Shown: piece after piece, positions 43,309 through 53,061 of the stretch
How the letters are laid out: each line of letters opens with the position of its first letter
Position numbering within the stretch: position 1 is the first letter of the stretch
DNA from: Anaerolineae bacterium
GTDB taxonomy: Bacteria > Chloroflexota > Anaerolineae > Aggregatilineales > Phototrophicaceae
Assembly: GCA_017303635.1 (NCBI GenBank)
Contig: JAFLCG010000001.1
Coordinates: 682,001 to 746,000 of the forward strand
Direction: 5' to 3'
Length of the DNA stretch: 64,000 nt
Program-made: the position numbers and the translations under genes
The notes under the pieces: generated by a model
What the model was told of the DNA's origin: nothing
Databases searched by the model: none
The model's input: the letters and a program-made list of their open reading frames with translations, nothing else

Positions 43309-46300
43309 ATGCCCAACCGCCGCAAGACCCGCCGCATAGATGTCATGCTCAGCAGCACCTCCAAGGACCTGCCTGACCACCGCGAGAAGGCCACCAACGC
43401 CATCCTCCGCGCCGGGATGACTCCGATCATCATGGAGACTCTGACCGCATCCCCCCGCGATGCCATCACCGAATCGCTGCGGCTGGTCGATGAGTCCGAG
43501 GTCTACATCGGCATCTTCGCCATGCGCTATGGCTATATCCCCGACGACCCACGCAACCCCGACCACCTCTCGATCACCGAGATGGAATACCGCCACGCCG
43601 TCAAAGCCGGAAAGCTGATCCTCATCTTCATCATGAGCGACGACCATCCCGGCCCGACGACGGCTGCCGATGGAACTACCTTCTACGAACAGACCGAAGA
43701 AGGCAAAAAGAAGCTGGCGGCGCTCAAGGCCGAACTGGGCAAGAAACACACGGTCGGCTTCTTCACCTCGCCGGAAGACCTGCGCGGACACATCATCCAG
43801 GCGTTGGGCGACCCCGATGTGAAGGCGCTGGGCGAAGTCGAGGACGAGTCCGACGCGGGCGACGAGTCGCCCCTGCCGGAGCCACCGGCCTTCTATGCCG
43901 ACCCGCCCTATACCTTGACCAGCCAGTTCATCGGGCGCAGCACCGAACTGAGTCAACTGGATGCCTGGGCGGCGTCCGGCGAGCGCATCATGCTGATCGA
44001 GGCCATCGGCGGCATGGGCAAGAGCGCCGTGACCTGGGAATGGGTGCAGAACCGCGCCCTGTCCACGCACCATTACGACGGCGTAATGTGGTGGAGCTTC
44101 TACGAAAGCGGCGCGACCATGAGCGCTTTCCTCCGGCACGCGCTCGCCTACCTCACCCGTCAAGACCCGGACGCGCTCAAAGGTGGCGATCCGCGTGAGC
44201 ATCTGCGCCAACTCCAACGCGAACTGATGAAGGGGCGTTACCTGCTGGTGCTGGATGGATTGGAGCGCATTCTGGTGGCCTATCACCGCTGGAACGCCGC
44301 CCAGATGCGGGATGACACCGTGGAAGCTGCCGAGTCCATCATCAAAGACCGGGACATCCGCGCCTGCACCAATCCCAAGGATGAGGAGGTGCTGAAGGCG
44401 CTGCTGGCCTGCGCCCCCAGCCAGTTCCTCATCAGCAGCCGCCTGCTGCCGCTGGCGCTGGAAGACCGCACCGACAATCTGAGTATAGGCGTGGCGCATA
44501 TCCACCTGAACGGCCTGCACCCGACCGATGCGCTGGCGCTGACCCGCCACGCCGGGGTGAAGGTGCAGAACGAGCGCCAGTTCACTGACTTCGTGCAGAC
44601 CTTCGGCGGGCATAGTTTGCTGGTCAAGCTGGTGGCGGGGCGTATCAACAAATTCAAACGGGCTAGGGGCGACTTTGACCAGTGGTACGAAGCCGAAGGC
44701 CGCACCCTGACCATCAGCGACTTTGACTTGAAGCAGCACCAGACCCACATCCTGCAATACGCTTTTGAGGGGTTAGCGCCGGAGGCGCGGCGCTTCCTCA
44801 GCCAGATCGCTGCCTTTGAGCATGCGCTCGAGTACAAAGTGCTGGCAATCTTTAATCCCTATACCAAGCCGGTGCTAGAAGTCGTGAGTGAACCCGATCA
44901 TTGGTACGAAGCATGGATGCGCGATAAGTCCGATACCGATGAAGAAAAACAGGCGTACCAGCAGCGCATTGACGAGGCCAACGCCCTCTATCAAGCCTAT
45001 CTGGGTGCCAAACCCGACTATGACGCCTACCTCAAATCGCCGACCTACCGCCAAGCCCTGAGCCAGTTCGATGAACTGCTCTCTGACCTGGAAGAACGTA
45101 GGCTGCTGCATTGGGATGCGGTCGATGACCGGTATGACATGCATCCGGTGGTGCGTGGCATGGCCTTCGACCGGCTAGAAGCTGATGACCGCTTGCAAAC
45201 TTTTGAGCGTATTCGGGGGTATTTTGAGGCACAACAGGAAGATGTGGATGCCGCCATCGAAGTGACTGACCTGACCAATACCATCGGTGTCTATCGGGCG
45301 CTGCTGGGAGCGGGACAGTGGGATGCGGCAGCGGCTGTTTTCGATAATTGCCTCCACGATAAACTTCATTACTACTTCGCGGCTTATTTCACCATCATCG
45401 AATTGTTGACCCCCTTATTCGGGGATGGTACTGACCAGGTACCATGTTTGAGCAATCCAGCGCGCCAGAGTAGCATCATGACCACGCTGGCGGCTATGTT
45501 CTACTACATCGGGAACACTGCTGAGGCGCTGGTGCTGGAAAGGTTGACTCTCAAGCTCGTTCTGGATCAAGATGACAGCCTTAGTCTGATCTTCGTCCTG
45601 CAAAGCCATGCTAACTCTCTCCGCAAAGATAATCAGCTGGCACTGGCTGAGCGAATATACAAGGCGGCGCTGGCATTGGCTGAGGTGACCGCGAATAGCG
45701 AGGCGATTACCCGATCTACCCTTTACTTGCTCGATATGTACAGCGATACCGGGCAGTGGGCAGCGGCTGAGGCGGCCTATGCCGCCTTGCAGACCAAACT
45801 GCCGGTTGAAGCCTACTGGCAGATCAATGTCGAGAAGTATTATGCCGAAAGCCTGATCTATCGCGGATTGGGGTCCGGGCCAGCATTGGACAAAGTCGAG
45901 CAGTTGGCGGTACAGGGCAAGGATGCCTTCAATTACCGCCAGATCAGGCGATGGCGCGGTGAGGCTGCGCTGCAGGCGGAGGATTACAAGCAGGCGCAAA
46001 ATTACTTCGAGGAATCCTTAAGTCTGGCTCGCAAACACGGCTCTTCCGAAGCCGCAAATTTAATGGGCTGCGTGGCGCGAGCTTACGCTTTACAGGGCGA
46101 TCACCAGCAGGCACTCCACTATCTTGAAGAAGCCATTGGGCAACCGCTGAAAGAAGAAATCCACGACCTCTATAGCTCCGCTGCTGAGGTCTACCACATC
46201 ATTGGGGATACGGATCGGGCGCGGGAATACGCGCTGAAAGCTTACGAATGGGCTTGGGCAGATGGGCCGCCGTATGTCTGGTGGTGGTGGCTTGAGCGGG

Positions 46301-46434
46301 CGAAGAAGGTACTGGATGCGCTCGGTGTGCCCTATCCGGATCTGCCGCCGTTTGATGAGTCCAAGATCGGCAAGTTCCCGTATCAGGATGAGATCGAGGC
46401 GTATATCGAGCGGAAGCGCCGGGAGAATGCCTGA
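43309..46434 (+). CDS. DUF4062-STAND NTPase-TPR protein
   Basis: A 1041-aa protein in three parts. The N-terminal DUF4062-like alpha/beta domain (~9-130) carries DVMLSSTSKDL and VYIGIFAMRYGYIP. The STAND/NB-ARC-type NTPase (~205-450) has P-loop AIGGMGKSA (~229-237) and a Walker B-like YLLVLDGLE near 312. A long helical C-terminal half (~520-1010) contains TPR-like repeats. STAND proteins with variable N-terminal effectors act as signalling switches and some are antiphage sensors (Avs-like). Whether this one is a defence protein or a regulator is open. Standalone gene with its own promoter. Confidence 0.85.
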   Translation: MPNRRKTRRIDVMLSSTSKDLPDHREKATNAILRAGMTPIIMETLTASPRDAITESLRLVDESEVYIGIFAMRYGYIPDDPRNPDHLSITEMEYRHAVKAGKLILIFIMSDDHPGPTTAADGTTFYEQTEEGKKKLAALKAELGKKHTVGFFTSPEDLRGHIIQALGDPDVKALGEVEDESDAGDESPLPEPPAFYADPPYTLTSQFIGRSTELSQLDAWAASGERIMLIEAIGGMGKSAVTWEWVQNRALSTHHYDGVMWWSFYESGATMSAFLRHALAYLTRQDPDALKGGDPREHLRQLQRELMKGRYLLVLDGLERILVAYHRWNAAQMRDDTVEAAESIIKDRDIRACTNPKDEEVLKALLACAPSQFLISSRLLPLALEDRTDNLSIGVAHIHLNGLHPTDALALTRHAGVKVQNERQFTDFVQTFGGHSLLVKLVAGRINKFKRARGDFDQWYEAEGRTLTISDFDLKQHQTHILQYAFEGLAPEARRFLSQIAAFEHALEYKVLAIFNPYTKPVLEVVSEPDHWYEAWMRDKSDTDEEKQAYQQRIDEANALYQAYLGAKPDYDAYLKSPTYRQALSQFDELLSDLEERRLLHWDAVDDRYDMHPVVRGMAFDRLEADDRLQTFERIRGYFEAQQEDVDAAIEVTDLTNTIGVYRALLGAGQWDAAAAVFDNCLHDKLHYYFAAYFTIIELLTPLFGDGTDQVPCLSNPARQSSIMTTLAAMFYYIGNTAEALVLERLTLKLVLDQDDSLSLIFVLQSHANSLRKDNQLALAERIYKAALALAEVTANSEAITRSTLYLLDMYSDTGQWAAAEAAYAALQTKLPVEAYWQINVEKYYAESLIYRGLGSGPALDKVEQLAVQGKDAFNYRQIRRWRGEAALQAEDYKQAQNYFEESLSLARKHGSSEAANLMGCVARAYALQGDHQQALHYLEEAIGQPLKEEIHDLYSSAAEVYHIIGDTDRAREYALKAYEWAWADGPPYVWWWWLERAKKVLDALGVPYPDLPPFDESKIGKFPYQDEIEAYIERKRRENA

Positions 46435-46918
46435 AAAATCGGGACAAAATCGGAACATATGTTCCGGTTTCACGCCTTGGCCTGTGCTACCCTGATCGTA
46501 CCGGGAGACCATCCCCGGCTCACTTGACCATCCTGCCAAAAGGCCCTCTCCAGCCATCCCGTCTGCGGGAGAGGGGATTTACGACCGAAGGAAGTCCCTG
46601 TGGGAGGGGTGGCCGCCGCCGCCGCTGCCGCCGCAAAGACCCTTTCCCGGCCCACCAAACACTTTGCTTCTTGACCCTGCACTCAGCACTCTGTACTTTC
46701 CCCGCTTAACGCCAACACCGCCAAAGAATCGGCGGCACACACGGGAGTACCCACTAGCAAGGCGGTCAGCGCTAACGCCGCCAACCAAGCCAACCTCGCC
46801 AAGGCCACCTGACCCCGGACGCGATCTGTCGCGTCCTATTCACCACTGCTCTACATCCGCCCAAGTCTGCACTTTCCCCTTCTTCACTGTGACTGAGAAC
46901 TGTGAACTGTGAACTTCC
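46435..46918. other. Intergenic spacer between convergent genes
   Basis: About 480 bp with no supported gene. It contains the palindromic element at 46446-46470, a CCCTCTCC...GGGAGAGGG hairpin (~46543-46576), GCCGCCGCC low-complexity sequence, and CTGCACTCAGCACTCTGTAC and CTGTGAACTGTGAAC quasi-repeats near its right end. Confidence 0.5.
46446..46470. repeat. Palindromic element, copy 2 (LexA-box-like core)
   Basis: AAAATCGGAACATATGTTCC continues to 46470 and includes a perfect 16-bp palindrome CGGAACATATGTTCCG (core GAAC-ATAT-GTTC). It matches the element at 11167-11192 at nearly all positions, with similarity fading in the flank. It sits 12 bp after the STAND gene stop, so a promoter role for that gene is unlikely. 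Confidence 0.55.
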
Positions 46919-49900
46919 TCAACTTACCCAACGTTGCAGCGTATCGCCATCGCTGCGCCGCGTGACCTCGAAGGCCCCGAAGAACAACCCCTTACCGCGT
47001 TCCAGGCAGGCGTCCCGCGTTTCATCGTCCATATCCGGGGAAAGTTCGTCCAGCAGGCTCTCGGCGCGGGTGCGGGCATCCTGCGGCGTGGCCGATTGAC
47101 TGAGCACTAGCCCCAGCAGTTCCAGGCTGCGCTCCGCCTGACCTTCCCGCGCCAGCAGTTCGGCGATGCCGGTCAGCACCCACAGGGTCAGCGGTTGGTC
47201 ATGCAGGGCGGATGCCGTCTGGAAGGCCTCAAAGTAGTGTTCGCGGGCGGCCTCAAACTCGCGCTGATCGACCTCTACGCTCGCCAGCCCGCCCAACGCC
47301 AGCACCATGCCCAGCCGATCCTGTTCTTCCCGGTAGATTCGCAGGCTCTCGGCGTAGCGCTCCCGCGCTAGGTGGATCTCACCGTCGCTCAGGTCGGCCT
47401 CGGCCAGATACAGCAGCGACCGGGCGATGCCTTTGTTGAAGGCGTGGGCGCTGTTCAGCGCTAGGCTTTCCCCCAGCAGGTAGCGGGACTCGGCAGCGTG
47501 GCCCATCAGGCTCTCGACCACTGCCAGGTCAATCAGCGAGTCGGCCTCATCTTTGGGGTCACCAATCGAGCGGATGATCTCCAGCAGGTCGTAGAGGTGA
47601 CGGCGGGCATCGTCGTAATTGCCCTGCAGGCGCTCCACCTGGGCCAGTTCACTCAGATTGTTGGAGATGCCGGAGGGATAATAAATCTCACGGGAGATCG
47701 CCAGCGACTCGCTCAGGCGGTTATGCGCTTCCTCGAAGCTGCCCGCCAGCCGGGCGATCACTCCCAGGCCGTGTAAGCCGTTGGCCGTCCCAGCCCGGTC
47801 CCCGATCTCGCGGTAGATCGCCAGGGCATCGCTGTAATACTGCTGGGCTTTACCTGCGTCGCCCTGCGCCCGCGCCAGCGTGCCCAGGTTCATGTAGGCG
47901 CTGGTGATGGCCTGCCGCCTGCCGATGCGCTGCCCGATCTCCAGGCTTTCTTCCAGGCGGGCGCGGGCCAGCTCATGCTCACCGCGCTCCAACTGGATCA
48001 TGCCGATATTGTTGAGCGCCCCGGACACCCGCACCAGATCGCCGACCGAACGGGCGATTTCTAGGCTGTCCTCGTAATAGCGGATGGCTTCATCCGGGTG
48101 ACCCTGCCATTGTGCCAGCGCCCCCAGTCCATTCAGCGACCAGGCGATCCCGCGCTGGTCGTTGATCTCGCGGGCCATCGCCAGCGCCTGTTGGAAGTAC
48201 ATGGTGCCTTCTTCGCGGTGCAGCAGGATCACGCCCATCATCCAGCCCAGGTCGTTGAGCGCGTTGACCACGCCGCGCTTCTCCTGCGCTTCGGAGAAGA
48301 GCCGCAGGGCCTCCTCAGTGTAGGAGATGGCCGCGGCGTAGTTGCTCAGGCCGCGCTGGGCACTGCCCAGCCACAGGCGGATCTGGGCTTCGCGGGCAGG
48401 GCGGTCGGTCAGTTCGACCTCGTCCAGCAGCTCCAGCGCCCTTTCCAGCAGGGCGATGGCCTCGGTGTTGGCGTTGCCACTCACGGCGCGCTCCCCGGCG
48501 CGGAGCAGGTAGGTGAAGGCCTTGTTGGGCTGCCCGGCTTTCTCGTAGTGGTCAGCGATCAACCCGGTGTATTCCCCGGCGCGGTCGCTGGTGCGCTCGA
48601 CCAGCCAGTTGGCGACCTGCTCATGGTAGACGCGGCGCTGGCGTTTCAGGACGCTCTCGTAGGTCACATCTCGCAGCATGGTGTGCTTGAAGATGAATTC
48701 CTGCGTGTTGGCGAAGGTGGATTCCCCTCGTCCCCGGATCAGTTCGCGCCGGCGCAGGTCGGCCAGCACACTGTCAATATTGCTGATCGGCGCGGCTTCA
48801 TCTTCCGAGTGGAGGCTGCCCAGCACCTGATCCCAGAAGATGCGCCCGACGACCGAGGCCCGCTGGAGTGCGACGCGCTCCGCCAGCGGCAGGGCATCGA
48901 GGCGGGCTTGCAGGACGCCCGTCAGCGTCGGCGGAATGCGGAGGTTGGTCAGTCGTTCGGCCTCAATCGTCCAGTGCGGCTCGGCTTTCACGATCACGCC
49001 GTCGTCAATGAGCATCTTGAGCAGTTCTTCGGCGTAGAAGGGGTTGCCGTCAGCGCTGTTCACCACCAGTGTATAGAGCGAGTCCGGGATGGACTCGACA
49101 CGGCTGAGGATTTGCCCGACCAGGTTGCGGATCTCCGCCGGGGTCAGCGGTTTGAGTTCGAGGGTGGTGTGGAAGGCGTGTTTATCCGTCCACAGCGGTG
49201 GGCGCCGCTCGAACAGGGTCGGGCGGGCCAGGCACAGGATCATCAGGCGCAGGTCACGACGAGCGCGGACGATATGGTTGATGAGTTCCAGTGAACGGTC
49301 ATCCGCCCAGTGGATGTCGTCCAGGAAGAGGACCGTCATGGCGGTACGTCCCAGCACGCCGAAGAACTCGGTCAGGTAGTAAATGCCGAGTTGAGTCAGT
49401 TGGGCTGGGTCTTCATCTTGAATGTACGGACTTTGGGCGAAATCGAAGCCGATCAGGTTGCCGATATAGTGGGCACGGGAGGCCGCGTCATCCCCCAGGA
49501 AGGCCATGACTCCGCGTTCAAATTTCTCGCGGGCAGCGCTGGCGCGGTCGCTGTCCTGAATGCCAAAACGGAAGGCAAATACATTCCGCATGAGCGAGTA
49601 GGGGGTGTTTGCCATCTCTGGTGTGGCCCGCCCGGTGAAGAAGGCCACGCTCATGGGTAGTTCATCCAGCCAACTATCGAACTCGCGCATGAGGCGGGAC
49701 TTGCCGACACCCGGTTCCCCCATGATGGTGACTACCTGGGTTTCGCTCTCCTCGAAGGTGTAGTAGAAGATGTCCTGCAGGCGTTTGAGTTCCAGCCCGC
49801 GCCCGACCATCTTGGTGACGATGCCTTCAACCCCGCGCGTCGTCTGCCGGAAGGTGCGGGGCTTTTCCCGCTGGACGGTATAGACGGTCAGCGGTTCGGT

Positions 49901-50569
49901 CTTGCCTTTGACGACCAGCGGCGGTTGCTCTTGTGTTTCAAAGAGACCCGTCACATGGCGGTAGGTATCCGTGGAGATGAGGACAGTGCCGGGTTGGGCC
50001 GCACCTTGTAACCGCGCTGCCAGATTGATGGCATCGCCCATCGCCGTCCACTCGGAACCGCCGACCCCGCCGACATCCCCCACGGCGACCAAGCCGGTAT
50101 TGATGCCGACTCGCACATTAAATCCGCTGAAGCCTAACCGTGCTTCGACCTCACGGGCGTAATCGGTGGCGGCACGCAGGATCGCTAGCCCGCAGCGCAC
50201 TGCCCGCACCGGGTCATCCTCTCGGCCAACGGGCGCGCCAAAGAATGCCAGCAGACCATCGCCCATCAGGCGGGCGACAGTGCCTTCGTGCAGCGTAACC
50301 TGATCAGCATAGGCGCGGAGGGCACCATCCATCAGTTCAAGGACATCTTCGGGGTCGAGGCTGCTGGAGAGGGCGGTTGAGGCGACGGTATCGGCAAACA
50401 GAATGGTGACGAGTTTGCGCTGCTCGCTGGCGGCCTGTGCGGTCAGGTCAGCCAGGCGGTCCTTCAGGACGGCAATGACGGCATCGACTGTGGCATCGCC
50501 CAGGGTTGGGCGGAGGGCTTCCTGGGCGGCTATAGCCTGTTCGAGTTGGTCGCGCTCGGTCGTGTGCAT
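46919..50569 (-). CDS. Class III nucleotide cyclase-AAA ATPase-TPR protein
   Basis: A 1216-aa protein. The class III adenylate/guanylate cyclase domain (~50-230) has metal-binding Asp60 (LFADTVAST) and Asp104 (LMGDGLLAFFGAP), and transition-state Asn182/Arg186 (GDAINLAARL). An AAA/STAND-type ATPase (~255-620) has Walker A MGEPGVGKSRL (~283-293). An array of TPR repeats (~680-1170) completes it. The purine-recognising Lys of adenylate cyclases (usually K in NKLMGDG) is Arg here, so substrate choice is uncertain. Proteins of this design are common multidomain regulators in Chloroflexota and Actinomycetota. Confidence 0.92.
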   Translation of the reverse strand: MHTTERDQLEQAIAAQEALRPTLGDATVDAVIAVLKDRLADLTAQAASEQRKLVTILFADTVASTALSSSLDPEDVLELMDGALRAYADQVTLHEGTVARLMGDGLLAFFGAPVGREDDPVRAVRCGLAILRAATDYAREVEARLGFSGFNVRVGINTGLVAVGDVGGVGGSEWTAMGDAINLAARLQGAAQPGTVLISTDTYRHVTGLFETQEQPPLVVKGKTEPLTVYTVQREKPRTFRQTTRGVEGIVTKMVGRGLELKRLQDIFYYTFEESETQVVTIMGEPGVGKSRLMREFDSWLDELPMSVAFFTGRATPEMANTPYSLMRNVFAFRFGIQDSDRASAAREKFERGVMAFLGDDAASRAHYIGNLIGFDFAQSPYIQDEDPAQLTQLGIYYLTEFFGVLGRTAMTVLFLDDIHWADDRSLELINHIVRARRDLRLMILCLARPTLFERRPPLWTDKHAFHTTLELKPLTPAEIRNLVGQILSRVESIPDSLYTLVVNSADGNPFYAEELLKMLIDDGVIVKAEPHWTIEAERLTNLRIPPTLTGVLQARLDALPLAERVALQRASVVGRIFWDQVLGSLHSEDEAAPISNIDSVLADLRRRELIRGRGESTFANTQEFIFKHTMLRDVTYESVLKRQRRVYHEQVANWLVERTSDRAGEYTGLIADHYEKAGQPNKAFTYLLRAGERAVSGNANTEAIALLERALELLDEVELTDRPAREAQIRLWLGSAQRGLSNYAAAISYTEEALRLFSEAQEKRGVVNALNDLGWMMGVILLHREEGTMYFQQALAMAREINDQRGIAWSLNGLGALAQWQGHPDEAIRYYEDSLEIARSVGDLVRVSGALNNIGMIQLERGEHELARARLEESLEIGQRIGRRQAITSAYMNLGTLARAQGDAGKAQQYYSDALAIYREIGDRAGTANGLHGLGVIARLAGSFEEAHNRLSESLAISREIYYPSGISNNLSELAQVERLQGNYDDARRHLYDLLEIIRSIGDPKDEADSLIDLAVVESLMGHAAESRYLLGESLALNSAHAFNKGIARSLLYLAEADLSDGEIHLARERYAESLRIYREEQDRLGMVLALGGLASVEVDQREFEAAREHYFEAFQTASALHDQPLTLWVLTGIAELLAREGQAERSLELLGLVLSQSATPQDARTRAESLLDELSPDMDDETRDACLERGKGLFFGAFEVTRRSDGDTLQRWVS

Positions 50570-50605
50570 GTGTACTCCCTGTGATGGGGGATTATCCCAC
50601 CTAAA

Positions 50606-50630
50606 CCCCTCCCTGGAACCTAGGGAGGGG
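50606..50630. repeat. GC-rich hairpin between divergent/co-directional units
   Basis: CCCCTCCCT-ggaacct-AGGGAGGGG, a 9-bp perfect stem 20 bp past the ABC permease stop (minus strand) and 37 bp before the cyclase-AAA gene start. It may end the permease transcript. Confidence 0.55.
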
Positions 50631-50649
50631 CTGTCAGAGAGCGCACAAC

Positions 50650-51837
50650 TTATACTGCGTAAAGCAGGCGCTCCCGGTTGAACAGACGCATGGCGATGAC
50701 AAAAGCGATGACCGCAGCCAGAAGACTGCCAATGATGACCATCCCCAGCGCGGATGCATCCAGTATACCGCCATTAATGGTCATTTGGCCGACCAGCGCG
50801 GCCGGGCCGTAAACTGGGATCAGATAGGCCAGCAGACTCTGTGGTTGTACCACACCGGCAGCGAAGGCAGGTAATAGCGCCCCAATTGATAGAGGAGCGG
50901 CTGCAGCCTGGGCATCCTTGAAGGTCTTGGTGCGGACGCTGATTGCCATCTGAATGACGCTCATGAAGAGGGCGGTGGGGATGCCGACCAGAATGGCGAC
51001 TCCGATGACACTAAACGGAAGGTCACCGCCGAGCTTCATCGATTCAGGCAGCAGGCGACCCGCGATCCAAAAGCCCAATAGGGTCAGGATATAGGGCACG
51101 ACTGCCAGCGTAAAGACGGCCAGGAGCTTACCAATCATGACCTGGACATCGGTGGCAGGGGTGACGAGCAGCGCTTCCAGAGTGCCACGCTCTTTTTCAC
51201 CAGCGGTCACGTCAATGGCAGCGAACAGGCCACCCTGCACCACGATGATGACCACCAGCAGCGGCAGAGTGAAGGATGCAAACACGCCACCGAGTTGTTC
51301 CGGGGTTGCCAGATTGCGGGTATCGACGCTCACCGGTGTGAGCAGCGCTGGGTCCATCTCTCGGGACTGGACGCGGGCTGCCGCCACCTGGGTGTTAAAG
51401 GTGTTGATCGCCAGATCCAGGCGTTCTCCCCCGGCAAAGCCGCCTCCGAAGATGCCGCCGCTGGTGGGATTGGTCAGGAGTGTGATCTGCGCCGCCTGCT
51501 CCCCGTTCACATTCTCGCCAAAGCCGGGCGGAATGATGAGACCTGCCCCCTCTTTACCCGAGGTGATATGCGCGGTCAGATCGCCTTCATACGGTTCGAG
51601 GGTGATGTCATACTGCTGGAGCACCGCCATAAACTCCTCGCTGGCATTTTCGATGCCTTGCGCCGGGATGCTCAGTGGAGCGCGGGCACGCTCGCTGGCG
51701 ATGGATGAAAATGCAGGGTTCATCACTGCGTAGATCATGCCGATGAGCAGCGGGACGAGCAGCGACTGGCGCACCGCTTTTTTATCCCGCAGGATATCCA
51801 TGAGTTCCTTGCGCCAGATGTTGATAATGGGATGCAT
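50650..51837 (-). CDS. ABC-2 type transporter permease (NatB-like)
   Basis: A 395-aa permease. One N-terminal membrane helix (~20-40), a large extracytoplasmic domain (~45-170) and five or more C-terminal helices (~175-390) give the NatB/CcmB-like ABC-2 layout. It includes the conserved cytoplasmic motif AGEKERGTLEALLVTPAT (~213-230). With the ATPase encoded upstream on the same strand it forms an exporter of the Na+/drug efflux type. The substrate cannot be told from sequence. Confidence 0.9.
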   Translation of the reverse strand: MHPIINIWRKELMDILRDKKAVRQSLLVPLLIGMIYAVMNPAFSSIASERARAPLSIPAQGIENASEEFMAVLQQYDITLEPYEGDLTAHITSGKEGAGLIIPPGFGENVNGEQAAQITLLTNPTSGGIFGGGFAGGERLDLAINTFNTQVAAARVQSREMDPALLTPVSVDTRNLATPEQLGGVFASFTLPLLVVIIVVQGGLFAAIDVTAGEKERGTLEALLVTPATDVQVMIGKLLAVFTLAVVPYILTLLGFWIAGRLLPESMKLGGDLPFSVIGVAILVGIPTALFMSVIQMAISVRTKTFKDAQAAAAPLSIGALLPAFAAGVVQPQSLLAYLIPVYGPAALVGQMTINGGILDASALGMVIIGSLLAAVIAFVIAMRLFNRERLLYAV

Positions 51838-51994
51838 AACAACTCCGTTGTTAGTTCACAGTTCACAGTCACAGTGGAAGACCGTCGGGAGTGCAGAGTA
51901 CACGGTGAAGAGCTGCAGGGTACGGCTCAAGGCTGAAGGCTGTCAGTTGGTAACTGGCAACCAGGGACTTGAAACCAGCAACCAGCAACCAGCT
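51838..51994. repeat. Low-complexity quasi-repeats in ABC operon spacer
   Basis: Contains TTCACAGTTCACAGTCACAG and a run of near-repeats ending ACCAGCAACCAGCAACCAGC between permease and ATPase genes. Similar tracts appear at 46.9 kb, 59.4 kb and 29.5 kb. Confidence 0.45.
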
Positions 51995-52741
51995 TCATTC
52001 CGCCTGGCTGCGGGCGAGACCTTCACGACCCCCGGCGAGCGCGACGAAAGCGTCTTCCAGGTTGTCCTTGCCAGCCTGCTGCATAAGCGCTTGCGGCGAT
52101 CCGGCGACCACGATCTTGCCACCAACGATGATGGCGATGTGGTCGCAAAGGCGTTCAGCTTCATCCATGTAGTGGGTACTGAACAAGACGCAGCGCCCCT
52201 GTTCCTTGAATAACCGGATGGTTTCCCGCGTTTCCCGGACCGCCATGACATCCAGACCATTGGTGGGTTCATCCAGCAGGATGTTGCGGGGGTTGTGCAC
52301 CAGCGCCCGACCCAGCACGATTTTCTGGCGCTGCCCGCGGGAAAACCCTTCAGCGCGGCGGTCAGCAATATCCAACATATTGAGTTCGCGCAGCGTGGCT
52401 TCCACGCGGTCTGCCAGGGTTTGACCGCTGAGGCCGTAGAAACGACCGTAATAGGCCAACTGCTCGCGGGGGGTCAGGCGCGGATAAACGCCATTCATGT
52501 CACTTTGGACGCCGAGTTTACGGCGGGCAAGAACCGGTTCGCGGGCGATATCGGTACCATCGATATTGACTTTGCCCCCCATTGGCTTAATGAGACCGGC
52601 GATCATCCTCAGCGTGGTGGACTTACCGGCACCATTAGGGCCGAGTAAGCCTGTAATCTTCCCATCTGGGCAAGTGAAACTGACGCCATCCACAGCCTTG
52701 ACCTGACCGTAGTGCTTCTTTAAGTCATGTATCTCGATCAT
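51995..52741 (-). CDS. ABC transporter ATP-binding protein (NatA-like)
   Basis: A 248-aa ABC ATPase. Walker A GLLGPNGAGKSTTLRMI (~32-48), signature FSRGQRQKIVLGRAL (~131-145), Walker B ILLDEPTNGLD (~152-162) and H-loop FSTHYMDEAE are all intact. It powers the ABC-2 permease encoded 157 bp downstream; the gap between the genes is filled with low-complexity sequence. Confidence 0.93.
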   Translation of the reverse strand: MIEIHDLKKHYGQVKAVDGVSFTCPDGKITGLLGPNGAGKSTTLRMIAGLIKPMGGKVNIDGTDIAREPVLARRKLGVQSDMNGVYPRLTPREQLAYYGRFYGLSGQTLADRVEATLRELNMLDIADRRAEGFSRGQRQKIVLGRALVHNPRNILLDEPTNGLDVMAVRETRETIRLFKEQGRCVLFSTHYMDEAERLCDHIAIIVGGKIVVAGSPQALMQQAGKDNLEDAFVALAGGREGLARSQAE

Positions 52742-52833
52742 CAGGTATCCTTTCGTCGATTGGTGGGGCAGCGCATGGCAGCGTGAACCAAACGCCCTGG
52801 CGTTACCCCACTTTCCAATACGTAGAGAATGAT

Positions 52834-53061
52834 CTACAGGTTTCGGGTATCCGTGCCGTTCAGATCGGCATCGGTTGGTTGGAATACATCCTCAATTCGG
52901 CACTCAAACAAGTGCGCCAACCGGAAGGCCAGGGCAATGCCGGGATCGTAACGTTCTGTCTCGATGGCATTGACCGTCTGCCGCGAGACGCCCAGGCGGT
53001 CCGCGACTTCAGCTTGCGACCAGTTGCGTTCCGCCCGCAGCACTCTTAGTCGGTTTCGCAT
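52834..53061 (-). CDS. XRE-family HTH regulator (75 aa)
   Basis: A compact one-domain Cro/CI-type regulator: NRLRVLRAERNWSQAEVADR and LGVSRQTVNAIETERYDPGI form the helix-turn-helix (~3-45). It overlaps the upstream membrane-protein gene by 16 bp. This gene pair is a common arrangement in which the regulator controls its own operon and the membrane partner. It may also act on the nearby NatAB-like transporter. Confidence 0.9.
   Translation of the reverse strand: MRNRLRVLRAERNWSQAEVADRLGVSRQTVNAIETERYDPGIALAFRLAHLFECRIEDVFQPTDADLNGTDTRNL

Noticed and set aside
48098..49294. 398-aa plus-strand ORF antisense to the cyclase-AAA-TPR gene
   Set aside because: The opposite frame has well-conserved ATPase and TPR features; this one has no domain or start signal.
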